DNA of 64,000 nt from Branchiostoma floridae (GCF_000003815.2 NC_049991.1:7930976-7994975), one strand, 5' to 3'; shown: positions 48,101 through 58,557, counted from the first letter of the stretch. Notes: a model not told the origin generated them from the letters alone. Made by a program: numbers and translations.

Positions 48101-51100
48101 AAGTCTGTCCAATAAGATCTCTAGCATCACTGACGAAAGACATTAGGTAGTGTCTGAAAAGTCTGTCAGTGACCATTTCCAAAATCATATTCAGTTGCCT
48201 GATTAACTGCATTTTGACGTATCAGAATTGAAATCTTCAGATTTATGATTTAAATACATGGACGTTCATTAAAAGAAAGGAATGGTATGGGCAAATTTTT
48301 ACTATGTTCAATTTCTGTAGAAAAAAAGATATTGGAGTTCTCAGAATTTATTTATCATTTATCCACTTTTTGTTTATGTCACCTGATAGTTGCTTTGTTG
48401 TCTTGGTTGGCTTCATTTAAACCTTACAGTATGTTTTTAATTTGATAAAGTACAGCAGTGTTTGGAAACTATTGAAACAATGTCAGGCCACCAACATACC
48501 ATTTTTTGTTGTTGATAAAACACAGAATATTTTGGGTACCAAGTTAAGAATTTCTTTAAGGACAGTCTGGGTACTCCATTTAAAACGTTCAGCCTTCTGT
48601 AACATTGTTACGTACCAAATCACTGAGGCATCAAATGCAGCTGCCAGCCCCCATCACTGACTACATGAATACATGGAAAACAAAACATGTTTTGTAACCT
48701 ACTTGTAGCATGGCGTACCAATCGATCAATGGGTTTTGATAAGCCAAGCGAAGCCGTGGTTATGATTTTATTAGATTTTGAGTCGGTATTGATTGATTAT
48801 AGTGGTTGATATTGTCCATATGCTTTAAGTTACCTAAAATTTGTGGCTTATCCAATACAAATGAAATACAGTATTCAATGAAAAATTTGTTTAGCTTTAA
48901 CTTATTTCCAAGCATATAAGCTGTAACAAACTCAATGCCACATAGTTCCATTTGTATGTCAGTCGTCTAATTAGTTTATATGAAAATATGAAAATGTAAG
49001 ATTGGATATTTTTCAGTGATATTAGTGCAATATTATATGCTAATTTTGAATTTCAACAGAAACTTATTGCAGATATGTTGACAGCTAAATTTACCAATTT
49101 TGTTCTGTTTTGCTAGGAGAAAATCAGCAGACAAAGTGACCAAGACAACCTTACATGTACCTGCAACTCAAACAATGGCAGCCAGCATGCTTGCATTCAC
49201 CTGGGCAGTGCCCCAACAACACTGGTTTACAAGACCATGAAACAAGGTAAGGTAGTTACTATATAATACCACTATGTCATTTTTGTACTACGTTCTTAAT
49301 AAATCATTCTGCAACTTAATTTGGGGTTAAAAATATGTTGTAGGGATTCAGGCATTCCAACTCCAAAAAAGACAAACTTTATCTGGTAAAATTCAGAAAA
49401 AAGTTGTTACACTAGACAAAAACAAACTTAGAGCTAACCATTATAAAACTAACTTACTTTCTAGGTAGTGAATTTCTGGATATTTTTTTTATTCACACAT
49501 ATATAGTGAGTATCAGGCAAAAAGCACAATTTGCTTGTATTTCTAGATATAAGTTGCAGTGATGATGATATTAGTAGCACTACTATATCTATAAGGAGAC
49601 TTCCATATCATATTCAACTTCATAAGTAGCTGTAACGGACGGAGATAGCTTAGAATACCACAGATGTATATACGTCCATCCTCCTGCTCAGTTTGTTGTT
49701 TTATACACCTCCAAGGTGCTGAATTGTATGTTGTTATTAACATCAACCTTCCACTTGGGGATGTGGTCTTCCTGATCCATCTCTGCTAAAAATACTACAT
49801 TCTAGTCTAAAAATGATAAAAAGTGGAGTTTGAGACATAATTTTGTTTGTGAAATATCATAATTTTAAACTTTTGAATCTTGTAATGGTTGAATAATCTA
49901 AACATTTGATTCACCTATTTTAAGACACCTGAACAAGAATAGGCTTTAGCTTACAGTAGGCAAGCCAACACTAGTACAAGAAACCTTGTTTTTCTCTGTG
50001 GCTCTCGTAACTACAGCACAGGTATGTGATGTGAGAACACCCCAGGGTGTCCTAAACTTATTCTCACATTGATATTCCAGTCACAGTTACACTTGAACAG
50101 TCATCCATACAGATGGCCATGTTGATGATAGGAGAAAGGGGGAAAATTGCTTTTCATGGTTTGTTTACTTGGCGTCCTCCGTGTACATGCCGCGTCATGC
50201 CTCACTTATATTCTTGCCAACGTTCGCTCTCCTCTCGCACAGCGGAAGGGTTACACCTTCCGAGGCCTTCCTGATTGGATTTTGTCAGATTTCATATGAA
50301 AGTTAAAGAGCTTGCGAGGTCATTGAGGACTGCAACGAGGGTTGTCGTATCGGTGACTGTGTTTCGTTGCGTAACTAATTATTTTCTCACGCAAGACGCG
50401 CGCGTGTCGCCATGTCTAAACGTGGCTGGGCACAGTTGGGTGAACTTGAAGGATTATGTAGTTTACTGGGGAGGATTATTGTGTGACAGGGTGGCTGGCG
50501 CGCTGTATGCTGGAACAGATGAGGTGTCAAAATGTACTAGAGCAAACAGATTGTGAAGGACTTACCAGCGGCAGAAATGAATAGGCAAGAGAGTTTTTGC
50601 AAAGTTAACTTGAATCACTTTGAAATTCATAATTTTTATATTGCAATCCATACGTAGTATGGGATTGCAATATATTGCTTTTCCTTATATTGCAATCCAT
50701 ACATAGTATGGGATTGCAATATATTGTTTTTTCTCGGTTTCTTCTCCTCCTCCTGTCAAATCTTCAAATTGATTCAACTTTTTCATTTTTAGGCCAAATG
50801 AGCTGAAATTTGGCATGGAGGTAGGGATAGCAAATACCCCCAGGTGTTTTTTTCATTTTCTTGATAGAGGCCTTAGAATTTATGATATTTAGGGTTTTTG
50901 GTCATTTTTAGACAAAATATGTATATTTTGGGCCCCTGTGCCCTGGTATTACAAGCTAATGACCTAAAATTTGGTACAGAGGTGCATTGGACATATGAGC
51001 ACAGAAAACCATCAACACTTTGTTCATAGATCACTTCAAAAATGAGTTATTTTAGGGTTTTTGGCCATTTTTGACTAAAATTGTATATTTTATGCTCCTA

Positions 51101-54100
51101 TGCCCTTGTATAGAAACCAAGTGACCTGAAATTTGGTACAGAGGTGCATTGAACATATGCTCACAGGGTCCCATTGACACTTTCTTCATAGATCACTTCA
51201 AAAATTAGTTATTTGGGGGTTTTCAGTCATTTTTGACTAAAAATGTATATTTTTGGCTTCTATGCCCTTGTATGTAAACAAAATAACCTGAAATTTGGTA
51301 CAAAGGTAAATTGGACATATGGCAACAGGACCCCATCAACACTTTCTTCATAGAACACTTATAAAATGAGTTATTTTGGGATTTTTAGCCATTCTAAACT
51401 AAAAAATGTATATTTTTGGCTCCTATGCCCTTGTATTGAAACCAAATGACCTAAAATTCGGCATGAAGGTGTGTAGGACAAGTGCCCACAGTACTTAATT
51501 TTCCCTTTGAGCAAACATTACTTCAAATTGTTGAATTTTGGGATTTTTTCAAGGATAAAGATGGATTGCAATATGCTGTATTTGCTCCTAAGCAAATGTC
51601 GGCCTTTCTAGTTTGTCTCTTCTCCTGTCAAATCTTCAAATTGATTCAACTTTTTCATTTTTGGGCCAAATGAGCTGAAATTTGGCATGGAGGTAGGGAT
51701 AGCAAATACCCCCAGGTGTTTTTTTCACTTTTTTGATAGAGGCCTTAGAAATTATGATATTTAGGGTTTTTGGTCATTTTTAGACAAAATATATATATTT
51801 TGGGCCCCTGTGCCCTGGTATTAAACCCTAATGACCTGAAATTTGGTACAGAGGTGCATTGGACATATAAGCACAGGAACCCAGCAACATTTTCTTCAAA
51901 GACCACTTCAAAAATTAGTTATTTGGAGGTTTTTAGCCATTTTTGACTAAAAATGTCTATTTTTGGCTCCTATGCCCTTGTATGAAAGCTAAATGACCTA
52001 AACTTTGGTATATAGGTGTATTGGATATATGAGCAGAGGAGTCCATCAACACTTTTTTCATAGATCACTTCAAAAATGAGTTATTTTGGGGTTTTGGGCC
52101 ATTTTTGACTAAAAATGTATATTTTTGGCTCCTATGCCCTTGTATGCAAACCAAATGTCCTGAAATTTGGTACATAGGTGCATTGGGCATATGGCTACAG
52201 GACCCTATCAACGTTTTCTTCATTGGTCACTTAAAAAAAAGGTATTTTGGGGTTTTCGGCCATTTTTGACTAAAAATGTATATTTTTGGCTCCTATACCC
52301 TTGTATGTAAACCTAATGACCTGAAATTTGGTACATAGGTGCATTGGACATATGAGCACAGGGTCCCATTAACACTTTTTTCATAGATCACTTCAAAAAT
52401 GAGTTATTTTGGGGTTTTCGGCCATTTTTGACTAAAAATGTATATTTTTGGCTCCTATGCCCTTGTATGTAAACCTAATGACCTGAAATTTGGTACATAG
52501 GTGCATTGGACATATGAGCACAGGGTCCCATCAACACTTACTTCATAGAGCACTTATAAAATGAGTTATTTTGGGATTTTTAGCCATTTTTAACTAAAAA
52601 ATGAATATTTTTGGCTCCTATGCCCTTATATTGAAACCAAATGACCTAAAATTCGGCATGAAGGTGTGTAGGACAAGTGCCCACAGTACTTCATTTTCCC
52701 TTTGAGCAAAGATTACTTCAAATTGTTAAATTTTGGGATTTTTTCAATGATGAAGATGGATTGCAATATGCTGTATTTGCTCCTAAGCAAATGTCGGCCT
52801 TTCTAGTTCTTTTTATGATTGTTTTAGAATGATTTGAATGTCCCCTCTTATAATTGAATTGTCTTCCAAATTATTGACGACAAAAAAGGCTTTGTTCTTC
52901 TTTGTGTTACAAGTGTCCCACGAAGTGGGGGTTCTTCTTCTTTAGTGTGGTTATCAGGGCATATCTCTTGCCCATATTCATTGTTTTGGATTCTTATCAG
53001 TACTCTTTGTTAGTTTGTACTTCAATAGCACAAGAGAAAATTATTTTTATCAATGACAAAAAAAGGCTTTGTTCTTCTTATGTGTTACTACTGTCCCACA
53101 AAGTGGTGATTATCAGAGCATGTCTCTAGCTCGTAAAAATTTCACATCTTTAACGACAAACTTTAAATTGAACAAGTCTAAATGCCATTGCTTTTACTCG
53201 AGTGTCAATACTTCCCAGTAGGAATTCACTTTAAACTGATGTCAGAGTCTGGACTGGCATAACACCAAGTGAAACATTAAGAAGAACAGATAACTGAGAA
53301 GGCTGGGCAAAGCTGGTTTCCAGATCTTCTGTGGTGCTCCAATGGTCATATAGACTAAATAGACTAAGGGATAGATGAGGGATGTCAGACGTGACAGAGG
53401 ATATAAATAAAGACATTATTTCATAGGGAGGTTTGCTCTTCTAGGATGTGATACAAAAGTCCCTAAAAGTAGTCTTCGATTATTAGAGCATGTCTCTTGC
53501 CTGTAATATCATAGCACAAAAAAGAAGTTTTATGACAAACTTGAAATTGTGCCTATCTAAATTCTATCACTTTTACTGAAGTGTCAATACTTCCAAATTA
53601 CTCTACAATTGAACTGTTTGAGCTATGTTCTCATGGGTCAAATACTTTCCAGTAGCTTAACTAAGTGCAATAGGAAATCAAAAATGACAAATTTTGTGCT
53701 GAAAATGAAGAACGCCTGAATCATTTAACCAATAGAATTGTCCTTGAAAGACTGGTGCAATGGCCAAGTGGGTAGAATATTTTCCTTGTGTTTGGTAAAT
53801 TGAATTTGATCCTTGGCCAAATTATATCAAAGACATTCCAAATGGCACATGCTGCTTTCTCTGCTTAGCATTCAGCATGGCACTTTTGCCAGTGGACTAG
53901 TCCCCTAGTAACTTCCCCTAAGTTGTTTGGCCCAAGGGCTATTGAAAAGGAGATAGGCTCCACCTTATAACCATCTGGTGCAGAAAGTATTCAAATTGAA
54001 AGTGCATTTCTTTTTTTTTTAATGAAAGAGGCAGAAAAAATGATTCCGACAAGCATGAATAGTTCCAACTTCCTGTATGACATTTTGCAACAGGATACTT

Positions 54101-57100
54101 CAATGTGACTTTGTCCTTTAGTTGGTTGTTCGATTAGTCATGGTTTAGTTGGTAGTCCAAGGGCATTGTTTGGCAGTGATTAACAGCTGCTTCTCCAGTT
54201 TTTTTAGCAGTTGTTGGAACAGGGCAACTTTACATTTTTGTCCAAAGCACTCCATGTTTGGAAGCCGATGTTGTGAATTTCCGTTGTTCAATCTGTCATT
54301 TTAAGCTAAGCCTTACAAAATACATCTTCATCAATGTCATGTCATAAAGTTCTGATATTTTTAGGGATAGGTTGACATTTTAGTCCGTCCAACAACCAAG
54401 TTTCCATCCATGGATGGCACAGTTCTAGAGAGCCTTATTTTGTATTCGGATGTCAGACTTTGGAGATAGGAATTGAATCTGTTCCTTCTTACCAAAAATG
54501 TTGTTCTGAGTTATCCCACAGTCAGCTGCTATGTGATTTGTTCCTTCTTCATTGGTTCTCAACATGTTTATCTATCTGACAATTGACCAGTTGATTGGTT
54601 AGTACTGTTGATGAAGGTTAGACATCCAGGTAAGCAGGATGAAATAGGGAGCGTACTTGGGTACATTTTCAGCGACATCCATTGCTTGTGCTTCCGCAGT
54701 GTCAAGAAAATAAATGGCAATGCACACTTTTGATAATTTGAAAAAATCACTGATAAATGAAAGGGATCATCTTAAAGCCTGTTACTACATTATCATTTGT
54801 TAATGACGACGAGACCATTGCCCATAGGCTATCCTAAAATGGTTTGATGAAATGGGTGACAGGGAAGGATTTCAGCTGGATTTTGTTAATGTTCACAGAA
54901 CTTAGTCCTTGTAGATCAGCTGTACAGGGCACTATGATTGACACAGCTGTCTCCTGATGCGTGCTGACTTCATGTCTTGATTCTCAAAAAAGCCGTCTTT
55001 CAACACACTTAAATGCACAGGAAACTCTGCGCCCAGACACAAGGTGCTGTCATATTTGTCATAGGATTTACCCCCAAGGGTATTACAAAACCGAACATAA
55101 AGAAAGATCTTCTACAGCAGTCTCTTCTGTCACGAGACAGCTGAACTTTGTAAGACACGTAAGTGAATGCCCCAACAATGTGTCCACATTGCAGTTGTAG
55201 TATAAATCTAACAACTGTAATGCGTATGTACTGTATATATCATTTGCACCCTTGACATAACTCTTGCAGAAGTTTGAGAAAAAACAGGCAACTGAAATGA
55301 AGACAAAGAAAGTGCCGTCACTTCTGATTACTTTGACGTGAAGTATAATAGCAAACTATGCTGCTAATGAATTATGGGTAATGGAGCATAGCAAGGATAT
55401 GTATGTTGTCCTTAACGTGCCATAAATCACGTCGTACATCAGCACGGTATTTCTCGGTGTGGCGAAATTACACGCGCTCGTTTAGCGACTGAGATTGATG
55501 AAGTGTGAGGTGGAAATGGATAGCGTGGATTACGTCTCTCTGCAAACTCGGCAGTTTGAGAGTTTAGATGTATGAGAATTTTGCGCTGACAGCTGTATGT
55601 AATCTTGTTTAGAATGGCTTTGTTCAAACAATAATGGCTTTCCCACCATGGCATACTTAATTGCACATACGTCTCTCCAAGAGCTACTCTAGCATATGGT
55701 TAGGACAATGAACTGTACTTGCTGTACTGAGTGCTGGTGAATGGTAATGTATTCCAACAGCTATGCAGTGTGTTTTTTAAATCCTTGGTATTGTCAAGCC
55801 TCTTTTAGAAGACCAAAACATGAAATTAAAACCAAAAAGGTTACCTGTACAATCCTAAGTGTCCTTTTTGCTACATTTACATGTACGTATTAGACATTTA
55901 CATTAAATTTTGTACTTCTTCTTGGCTTGCATTGTATTCAGCCAACTTGTTGTTGTCCAGGTGGTATGTAGTGAAAGTGAATTCAAAGTGATCTCAATCC
56001 AGTTTGAACTTTTGAGCTAAGACAGACACTATGTTGTACATAATTTACGAGTAGTTTTCACATTGTACCAGGGAATGTAAGCCTTACAATTTTCGATAAG
56101 CACAATGAACAGTGGACTACATCTTAAAATCCCGTCCTAAGAACTACAAAATGTTCTTCCATCTCATAGATACAAGAGTGATCTCAATCCAGTTTGAACT
56201 TTTGAGCTGAGACATGTACATAATACAAGTAATAACTATTCACATTGTAAATAGGGCAGGCCTAACATTTTTGACAAGCACAATCTACAGCGGACTACAG
56301 CTTACAATCGTCATGTCCTAAGGACTACTTCCATCTCCTTCTTCAAAAGATACAGAGTTTAACTCACAACCCCCTGGCATGCTTGCTATTGCAGCGATAC
56401 AGATAAGCGTAGAATCATAAGTCACCTTTATGTTAGTTCCGCTGTACAGTTCCAAATATATATGACATTTTGCATACTTTGTGTAGGATAAGGTAAATTA
56501 GATGATAGACAGATACAACAGATATAGTGAGTCTGGCCCTAACTGTAGTTCTAATTAGAATAAGTTGTAATGGGAAAAGGCAACCTGCTGGAAAATCTAC
56601 AGCTGTGTCATGGTTTTGTACGGTGACAGATCTAGGACAAGAGCTTAAAAAATATGTCACCAACAGATAACCTCTGTACTGTCACATCTGTCGCAATCTT
56701 ATTACCATTTCATTCTGTTACCGTATTACGTGTTTTTGTTATACTATGCATGTATATGTTGGTCTATTGGCATTCTAACTGTCTTAAATCAATATGACAA
56801 CAAAAAAACTTAGAGCTTTATGAACTCACATACAATGATTATTGTGTACACATACTTGACAGTTTTTACATGATAGCCACATGTATAATTTTGAATCCAA
56901 AACATGCCAAGCTGCATTCTTATCCTGAGAAAATCCAGCCCACAGATCGATGAGAATTCTTTAAGGATCAGAGGATGCAGATTTTTGTGATCGTTACAGT
57001 GATATCTTAATCTTGGGTCTCTGTATGTTTGATTGACATTTGAAGCAGTGGGTTAAATGATCATCTTGGCTTTATATAGGAACAATCTTTACATAATGAC

Positions 57101-58223
57101 ATCATTGCACATTTAGCCATCTCACGTGCCATTGCTTAAATGTATGTCCTTTGATTCAGGGACTAGTATATGGATGGTTGATGTATAAAATGCCCTTTAG
57201 ACTGATCTAGTAGCATTTTCCTTCCCATTACACAGGATATGCCCTAAATACATTTTGCATATCAGGAACAGATGTAGGCTTTGCATACAGGGCTATTTTT
57301 GACGTCAGGGATATACGCGTATAAAAAGATTAAGTCGCTGCTATCCACAATTACAGTGGATCTTCCTAATGGGGCAAGCATAGCTATCCTAATACCTCTC
57401 TCCATATGAGTGCATTAACTACAATCATCTCAATCAAATAGATCTTGCAAAATCAAATCCCAGTAACCTATAGCATAGGGTTTGTCCCTTTGTTAATATT
57501 ATTTTTGTATTATTGACCCTGTACCCCAAAAGGTGTAGCTTATGGGTTACAGTTTAATTACTTTTGTAAATGGTTGTGTCAGATGGATTTTTGGTAGACA
57601 CAGGAGGAAAATTTTAAACAAAGTTGATTAGAATGCATAACAGCCCTTTAGTATTGATCCTACATTTAGTATTGCCAAAGCAATAAATTCCTTTAGTTAA
57701 CAGAAGAGCTTACTCTTTTTATATGTGTATCAAGTATTGTCATTCTATTTTGAGTGATAGGATCAAAATTCCTACAGTGAGTTACCAAATTTGATTAACA
57801 TTGGAACAAAGGAGGTAATTTTTTTAGTACTATTTGTCTGCGGATCAGAGTCATAACTCAAGAATTTGGATCTTTAAATGAGTGTCACTATACATGGGCA
57901 TGAGCAGAACTGAAAAGTTTAATCATTGGCTCCTTAGCTGTTTTCTATGGTACTGCAGTTTTGTTTAACTTCTTCTAATGTTTTAATGATGTTCTGGAAT
58001 AACTTGCTGTGCATACAGTATGACAGTTGTCATAAGTTTCTGCCCCCTAGCAGTTGTTTGTTGGAACTGCGAGGGTCTTTGTACAGTGTGTTAATTTGTC
58101 TTACCCTCAAAGTTTGGGCGTATCCTGTGGTCATAGTCACACAGCATGCTGTCCAGTAGGTCTGAGGGTGTGTCCTGTTTCCTCTTACTGATGTCCACTG
58201 CACAGTTCTTTTCCTCACAGTGC
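26905..58223 (-). CDS. Glycine-receptor-alpha-like Cys-loop chloride channel
   Basis: Pentameric ligand-gated anion channel of the plasma membrane. Eight phase-consistent exons (5' to 3'): 58223-58105, 42192-42125, 37719-37499, 35135-35053, 29657-29526, 28623-28471, 27848-27631, 27183-26905; about 423 codons. The signal-peptide exon was not found. Features in order: YDHRIRPNF; loop D NIFLRQKW; loop [12 protein letters not shown]; Cys loop with 13 residues between cysteines ([15 protein letters not shown]); loop B ESYGF; second Cys pair [12 protein letters not shown] in loop C, as in GlyR and GluCl; M1 [14 protein letters not shown] motif before M2 predicting anion selectivity; M2 [13 protein letters not shown]3 [20 protein letters not shown]; a short M3-M4 loop of about 70 residues; M4 [16 protein letters not shown]2-M3 are closest to vertebrate GLRA. 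Ligand identity is inferred. Glycine is likely, but loops B and C each carry Tyr where human alpha-1 has Phe159 and Phe207. Confidence 0.92.
27631..27848 (-). CDS. GlyR-like exon: M2-M3
   Basis: 218-nt exon encoding [20 protein letters not shown] and then [14 protein letters not shown] and LLEFAAVNF; human GLRA1 is [20 protein letters not shown]. Residues aligning with human Ser267 and Arg271 are conserved. Donor AAG/GTACGA. Confidence 0.95.
28471..28623 (-). CDS. GlyR-like exon: pre-M1, M1, start of M2
   Basis: 153-nt exon encoding [20 protein letters not shown], then [17 protein letters not shown] and [10 protein letters not shown] (human MDAAPARVGL). The pore 2' position is Ala. Donor CTAG/GTTACT. 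Confidence 0.94.
28787..29000 (+). repeat. Dispersed repeat, copy 2
   Basis: Same-orientation relative of 4515-4803, sharing CTAGGATTTTA, GCATTCTAAGGTATC, AAGTGGCATCCCTGGTCAAT and AGTGTAAGGG. Slightly shorter. Confidence 0.7.
29149..29307. mobile_element. hAT-like MITE, short form (159 bp)
   Basis: TIRs CAGGGCTCGAAA and TTTTGAGCCCTG are flanked by a 5-bp duplication ATGGT (29144-29148 and 29308-29312). Both ends match the reverse complement of 5546-5863, with the centre deleted. Confidence 0.85.
29526..29657 (-). CDS. GlyR-like exon: loops B to C
   Basis: 132-nt exon encoding [20 protein letters not shown], then [20 protein letters not shown] and YTT. Supplies the first cysteine of the GlyR-type second disulfide. 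Acceptor TTTGCAG, donor CAG/GTACTT. Confidence 0.92.
30111..30361 (+). mobile_element. Degraded 3' end of the same LINE family as 2011-3402
   Basis: Shares the GATGTGTTCAAAxATTC region (TTAATGTGTTCAAATATTCA here), CAGTCAGATGTGCAA, GGTGTGATGGGTCGTT, AAGCTGGTGT and GGGCGGTTATA, followed by an AGATACAGATAC tail. Numerous stops and indels mark it as old. It lies in a GlyR intron, opposite to the gene. Confidence 0.85.
30530..30592. repeat. AATAGA-rich simple repeat
   Basis: Imperfect (A)GAATAGA units over about 60 bp. Confidence 0.7.
31370..31560 (-). mobile_element. tRNA-derived SINE, second copy
   Basis: The reverse complement gives GGCCTAAGAGGTCCCAAGTT, a B-box-like AGTTCAAAACC and the shared body ATGACTTTCCCCACTTCACT, CAGGTGA and GGACATTAAATGTTGG. 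It is a relative of 7125-7548 with a truncated tail. Confidence 0.78.
31600..32420. repeat. Old duplicated non-coding segment A
   Basis: The part around 31820-32000 shares blocks with 54230-54420: ATTTTAAGCT, CATCAxTxxCATGTCAT, AAGTTC, GTCCxxxCAACAA and AAxTTTCCAT. Short frames here have no recognisable product. Confidence 0.45.
32842..32930. repeat. Duplicated segment, copy 1 of 2
   Basis: CCTTTCCTTGGTTCTGGATT ... GATGTTAGTAG ... GGCAGATATCAGCATGGGAT resembles 34857-34940 in the same order and orientation. Confidence 0.55.
34122..34221. other. Assembly gap (100 N)
   Basis: A round-number N run inside a GlyR-like intron; real size unknown. Confidence 0.99.
34857..34940. repeat. Duplicated segment, copy 2 of 2
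   Basis: CCTTTCCTTGGTGCTGAACT ... GATGTTAGTAG ... GGTAGATATCAACATGGGAT matches 32842-32930. Confidence 0.55.
35053..35135 (-). CDS. GlyR-like exon: Cys loop
   Basis: 83-nt exon encoding [20 protein letters not shown] and then CDIQMES; the two cysteines are exactly 13 residues apart. Acceptor TTGCAG, donor AGCT/GTAAGT. Confidence 0.94.
37499..37719 (-). CDS. GlyR-like exon: loops D and A
   Basis: 221-nt exon encoding [19 protein letters not shown], then [20 protein letters not shown] and [18 protein letters not shown]. Phe and Arg of NIFLR align with human Phe63 and Arg65, which contact glycine. Donor AG/GTATGT. Confidence 0.95.
37795..38105. repeat. Dispersed repeat with GGTCCAGG-rich head
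   Basis: The head is built of short inverted and direct GGTACTGG and GGTCCAGGT motifs (37795-37880). The part from about 37950 to 38105 is homologous to 58408-58557, sharing TGGAGTAT, AAGTTTGACTGTAGAAGTTT (58-kb copy: ACCGTAGAAACTT), GGTAAAAATxACTATCAACT and TTCTTGGAC. Confidence 0.7.
38880..40515 (-). mobile_element. R2-type (RLE) non-LTR retrotransposon, 5'-truncated
   Basis: A 510-codon uninterrupted frame (40496-38964, still open leftward to about 40535) encodes the end of the RT thumb ([36 protein letters not shown]). Next comes a CCHC zinc knuckle [17 protein letters not shown], then a PD-(D/E)XK-like restriction nuclease (LRPDMVLVS ... [10 protein letters not shown] ... KRAKY). This order is characteristic of the R2/R4/NeSL/Hero group. 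Catalytic RT blocks are absent. The intact frame suggests recent insertion. It lies in a channel-gene intron in the sense orientation. Confidence 0.85.
40516..42124. other. GlyR-like intron, no feature seen
   Basis: AT-rich, short frames only; no homology recognised. Confidence 0.5.
42125..42192 (-). CDS. GlyR-like exon: beta-1 region
   Basis: 68-nt exon encoding [20 protein letters not shown] and then TM (human PPVNVTCNIFINSFGSVTET). Acceptor TTTTCCTACAG, donor ATG/GTAGGC. Confidence 0.93.
42193..49116. other. Left part of a 15.9-kb GlyR-like intron
   Basis: No gene recognised. Mostly AT-rich sequence with scattered short frames, none supported by splice sites or homology. Confidence 0.5.
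49117..49246 (+). other. Orphan exon-like ORF, antisense in a GlyR intron
   Basis: TTTTGTTCTGTTTTGCTAG precedes 130 nt of open frame ([43 protein letters not shown]) followed by CAAG/GTAAGG. Both splice sites are good and GC content is higher than the surroundings. Neighbouring exons were not found and no family is recognised. It could be a cassette exon of a nested gene, a pseudo-exon or part of a transposon. Confidence 0.4.
49247..50637. other. Intron stretch between the orphan exon and the satellite
   Basis: No gene recognised. A locally GC-richer patch at 50160-50560 has a 93-codon plus-strand frame without homology or splice support. Confidence 0.4.
50638..50722. repeat. Two tandem hairpins at the satellite edge
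   Basis: ATATTGCAATCC ... GGATTGCAATAT forms a near-perfect stem at 50638-50673 and again at 50687-50722. The loops are ATACGTAGTATG and ATACATAGTATG. Confidence 0.88.
50755..52808. repeat. 162-bp satellite in two nested blocks
   Basis: Units begin near (C/G)CTGAAATTTGG and carry CATTGGACATATG, GATCACTTCAAAAATGAGTT, GGCCATTTTTGACTAAAA and GGCTCCTATGCCCTTGTAT. Unit starts: 50802, 50963, 51125, 51287, 51449 (block A) and 51674, 51835, 51997, 52159, 52320, 52482, 52645 (block B). Both blocks start with the same TGTCAAATCTTCAAATTGAT and end with the same GGATTGCAATAT ... ATGTCGGCCTTTCTAGTT. Confidence 0.93.
52870..53610. repeat. Degenerate repeats, about three copies
   Basis: CAAAAAAGGCTTTGTTCTTC recurs at about 52883 and 53059, each followed by a GTGTTAC ... 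TGTCCCAC block. ATTAxxAGAGCATGTCTCT, GACAAACTT, and TTTTACTxxAGTGTCAATAC recur at about 53105-53220 and 53480-53600. Confidence 0.65.
53752..53985 (+). mobile_element. Degraded tRNA-derived SINE, second family
   Basis: The head GTGCAATGGCCAAGTGGGTA with a B-box-like AATTTGATCC is followed by ATCAAAGACATTCCAAATGG, TGCTGCTTTCTCTGC and CATTCAGCAT. This is a tRNA-like head and body distinct from the 7125 SINE. CpG sites are lost, so it is old. Confidence 0.6.
54130..54600. repeat. Old duplicated non-coding segment B
   Basis: Partner of part of 31600-32420: TCATTTTAAGCT, CTTCATCAATGTCATGTCAT, AAGTTCTGAT and CCAACAACCAAGTTTCCATC. Diverged and non-coding. Confidence 0.45.
54601..55987. other. Intron stretch, nothing recognised
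   Basis: Short frames only, none with homology. Confidence 0.5.
55988..56350. repeat. Tandem ~180-bp duplication
   Basis: GTGATCTCAATCCAGTTTGA starts both units (55988 and 56178). Both continue with TTTTGAGCT(A/G)AGACA, TTCACATTGTA, GACAAGCACAAT (GATAAGC in unit 1), AGTGGACTAC/AGCGGACTAC and GTCCTAAG. Confidence 0.75.
58105..58223 (-). CDS. GlyR-like exon: N-terminal extracellular region
   Basis: 119-nt exon encoding [20 protein letters not shown], then [19 protein letters not shown]; human reads PSDFLDKLM ... YDARIRPNFKG. Acceptor TCTGCAG, donor GAGG/GTAAGA. It starts mid-codon, so an upstream exon with the signal peptide must exist. Confidence 0.9.
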
Positions 58224-58256
58224 CTGCAGATAGACATGCAAATTAGAAATAGAAGT

Positions 58257-58557
58257 CAGGGCTCAAAATACTAAGTACATTTTACATACTTTTGTGAGTC
58301 AAATTTTTGACTGGAGGTGCACTGGTTTACATGTTTCCATATAGTATTACTGTATGTGCATAAAAGTATAGCATATAGTGTACGCATATCCTTGACATTT
58401 AAGTGTTTGGTGGAGTATTCGACGTTCGTTGACATTTTAAAATTCTATCGCCATGGAAAGAACACTAACTGCCGCTGTTTTAGACGAAGTTTGACCGTAG
58501 AAACTTGGTAAAAATTACTATCAACTCTCCTAGCTCTTGTTCTTTTCTTGGACAAAA
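58257..58557. repeat. Diverged relative of the CAGGGCTC element
   Basis: Begins CAGGGCTCAAAATACT, close to the MITE end at 5546. It then shares CCTTGACATTTAAGTGTT with the MITE centre (TTCTTGACATCTAAGTGTT near 5664). From 58408 it matches the 37950-38105 repeat. It links the two repeat groups into one family. The right terminus is unresolved. Confidence 0.6.

Noticed and set aside
50755-52808. Possible CRISPR-like or protein-coding repeat
   Set aside because: Units are contiguous 162-bp tandem copies without unique spacers and with stops in all frames.
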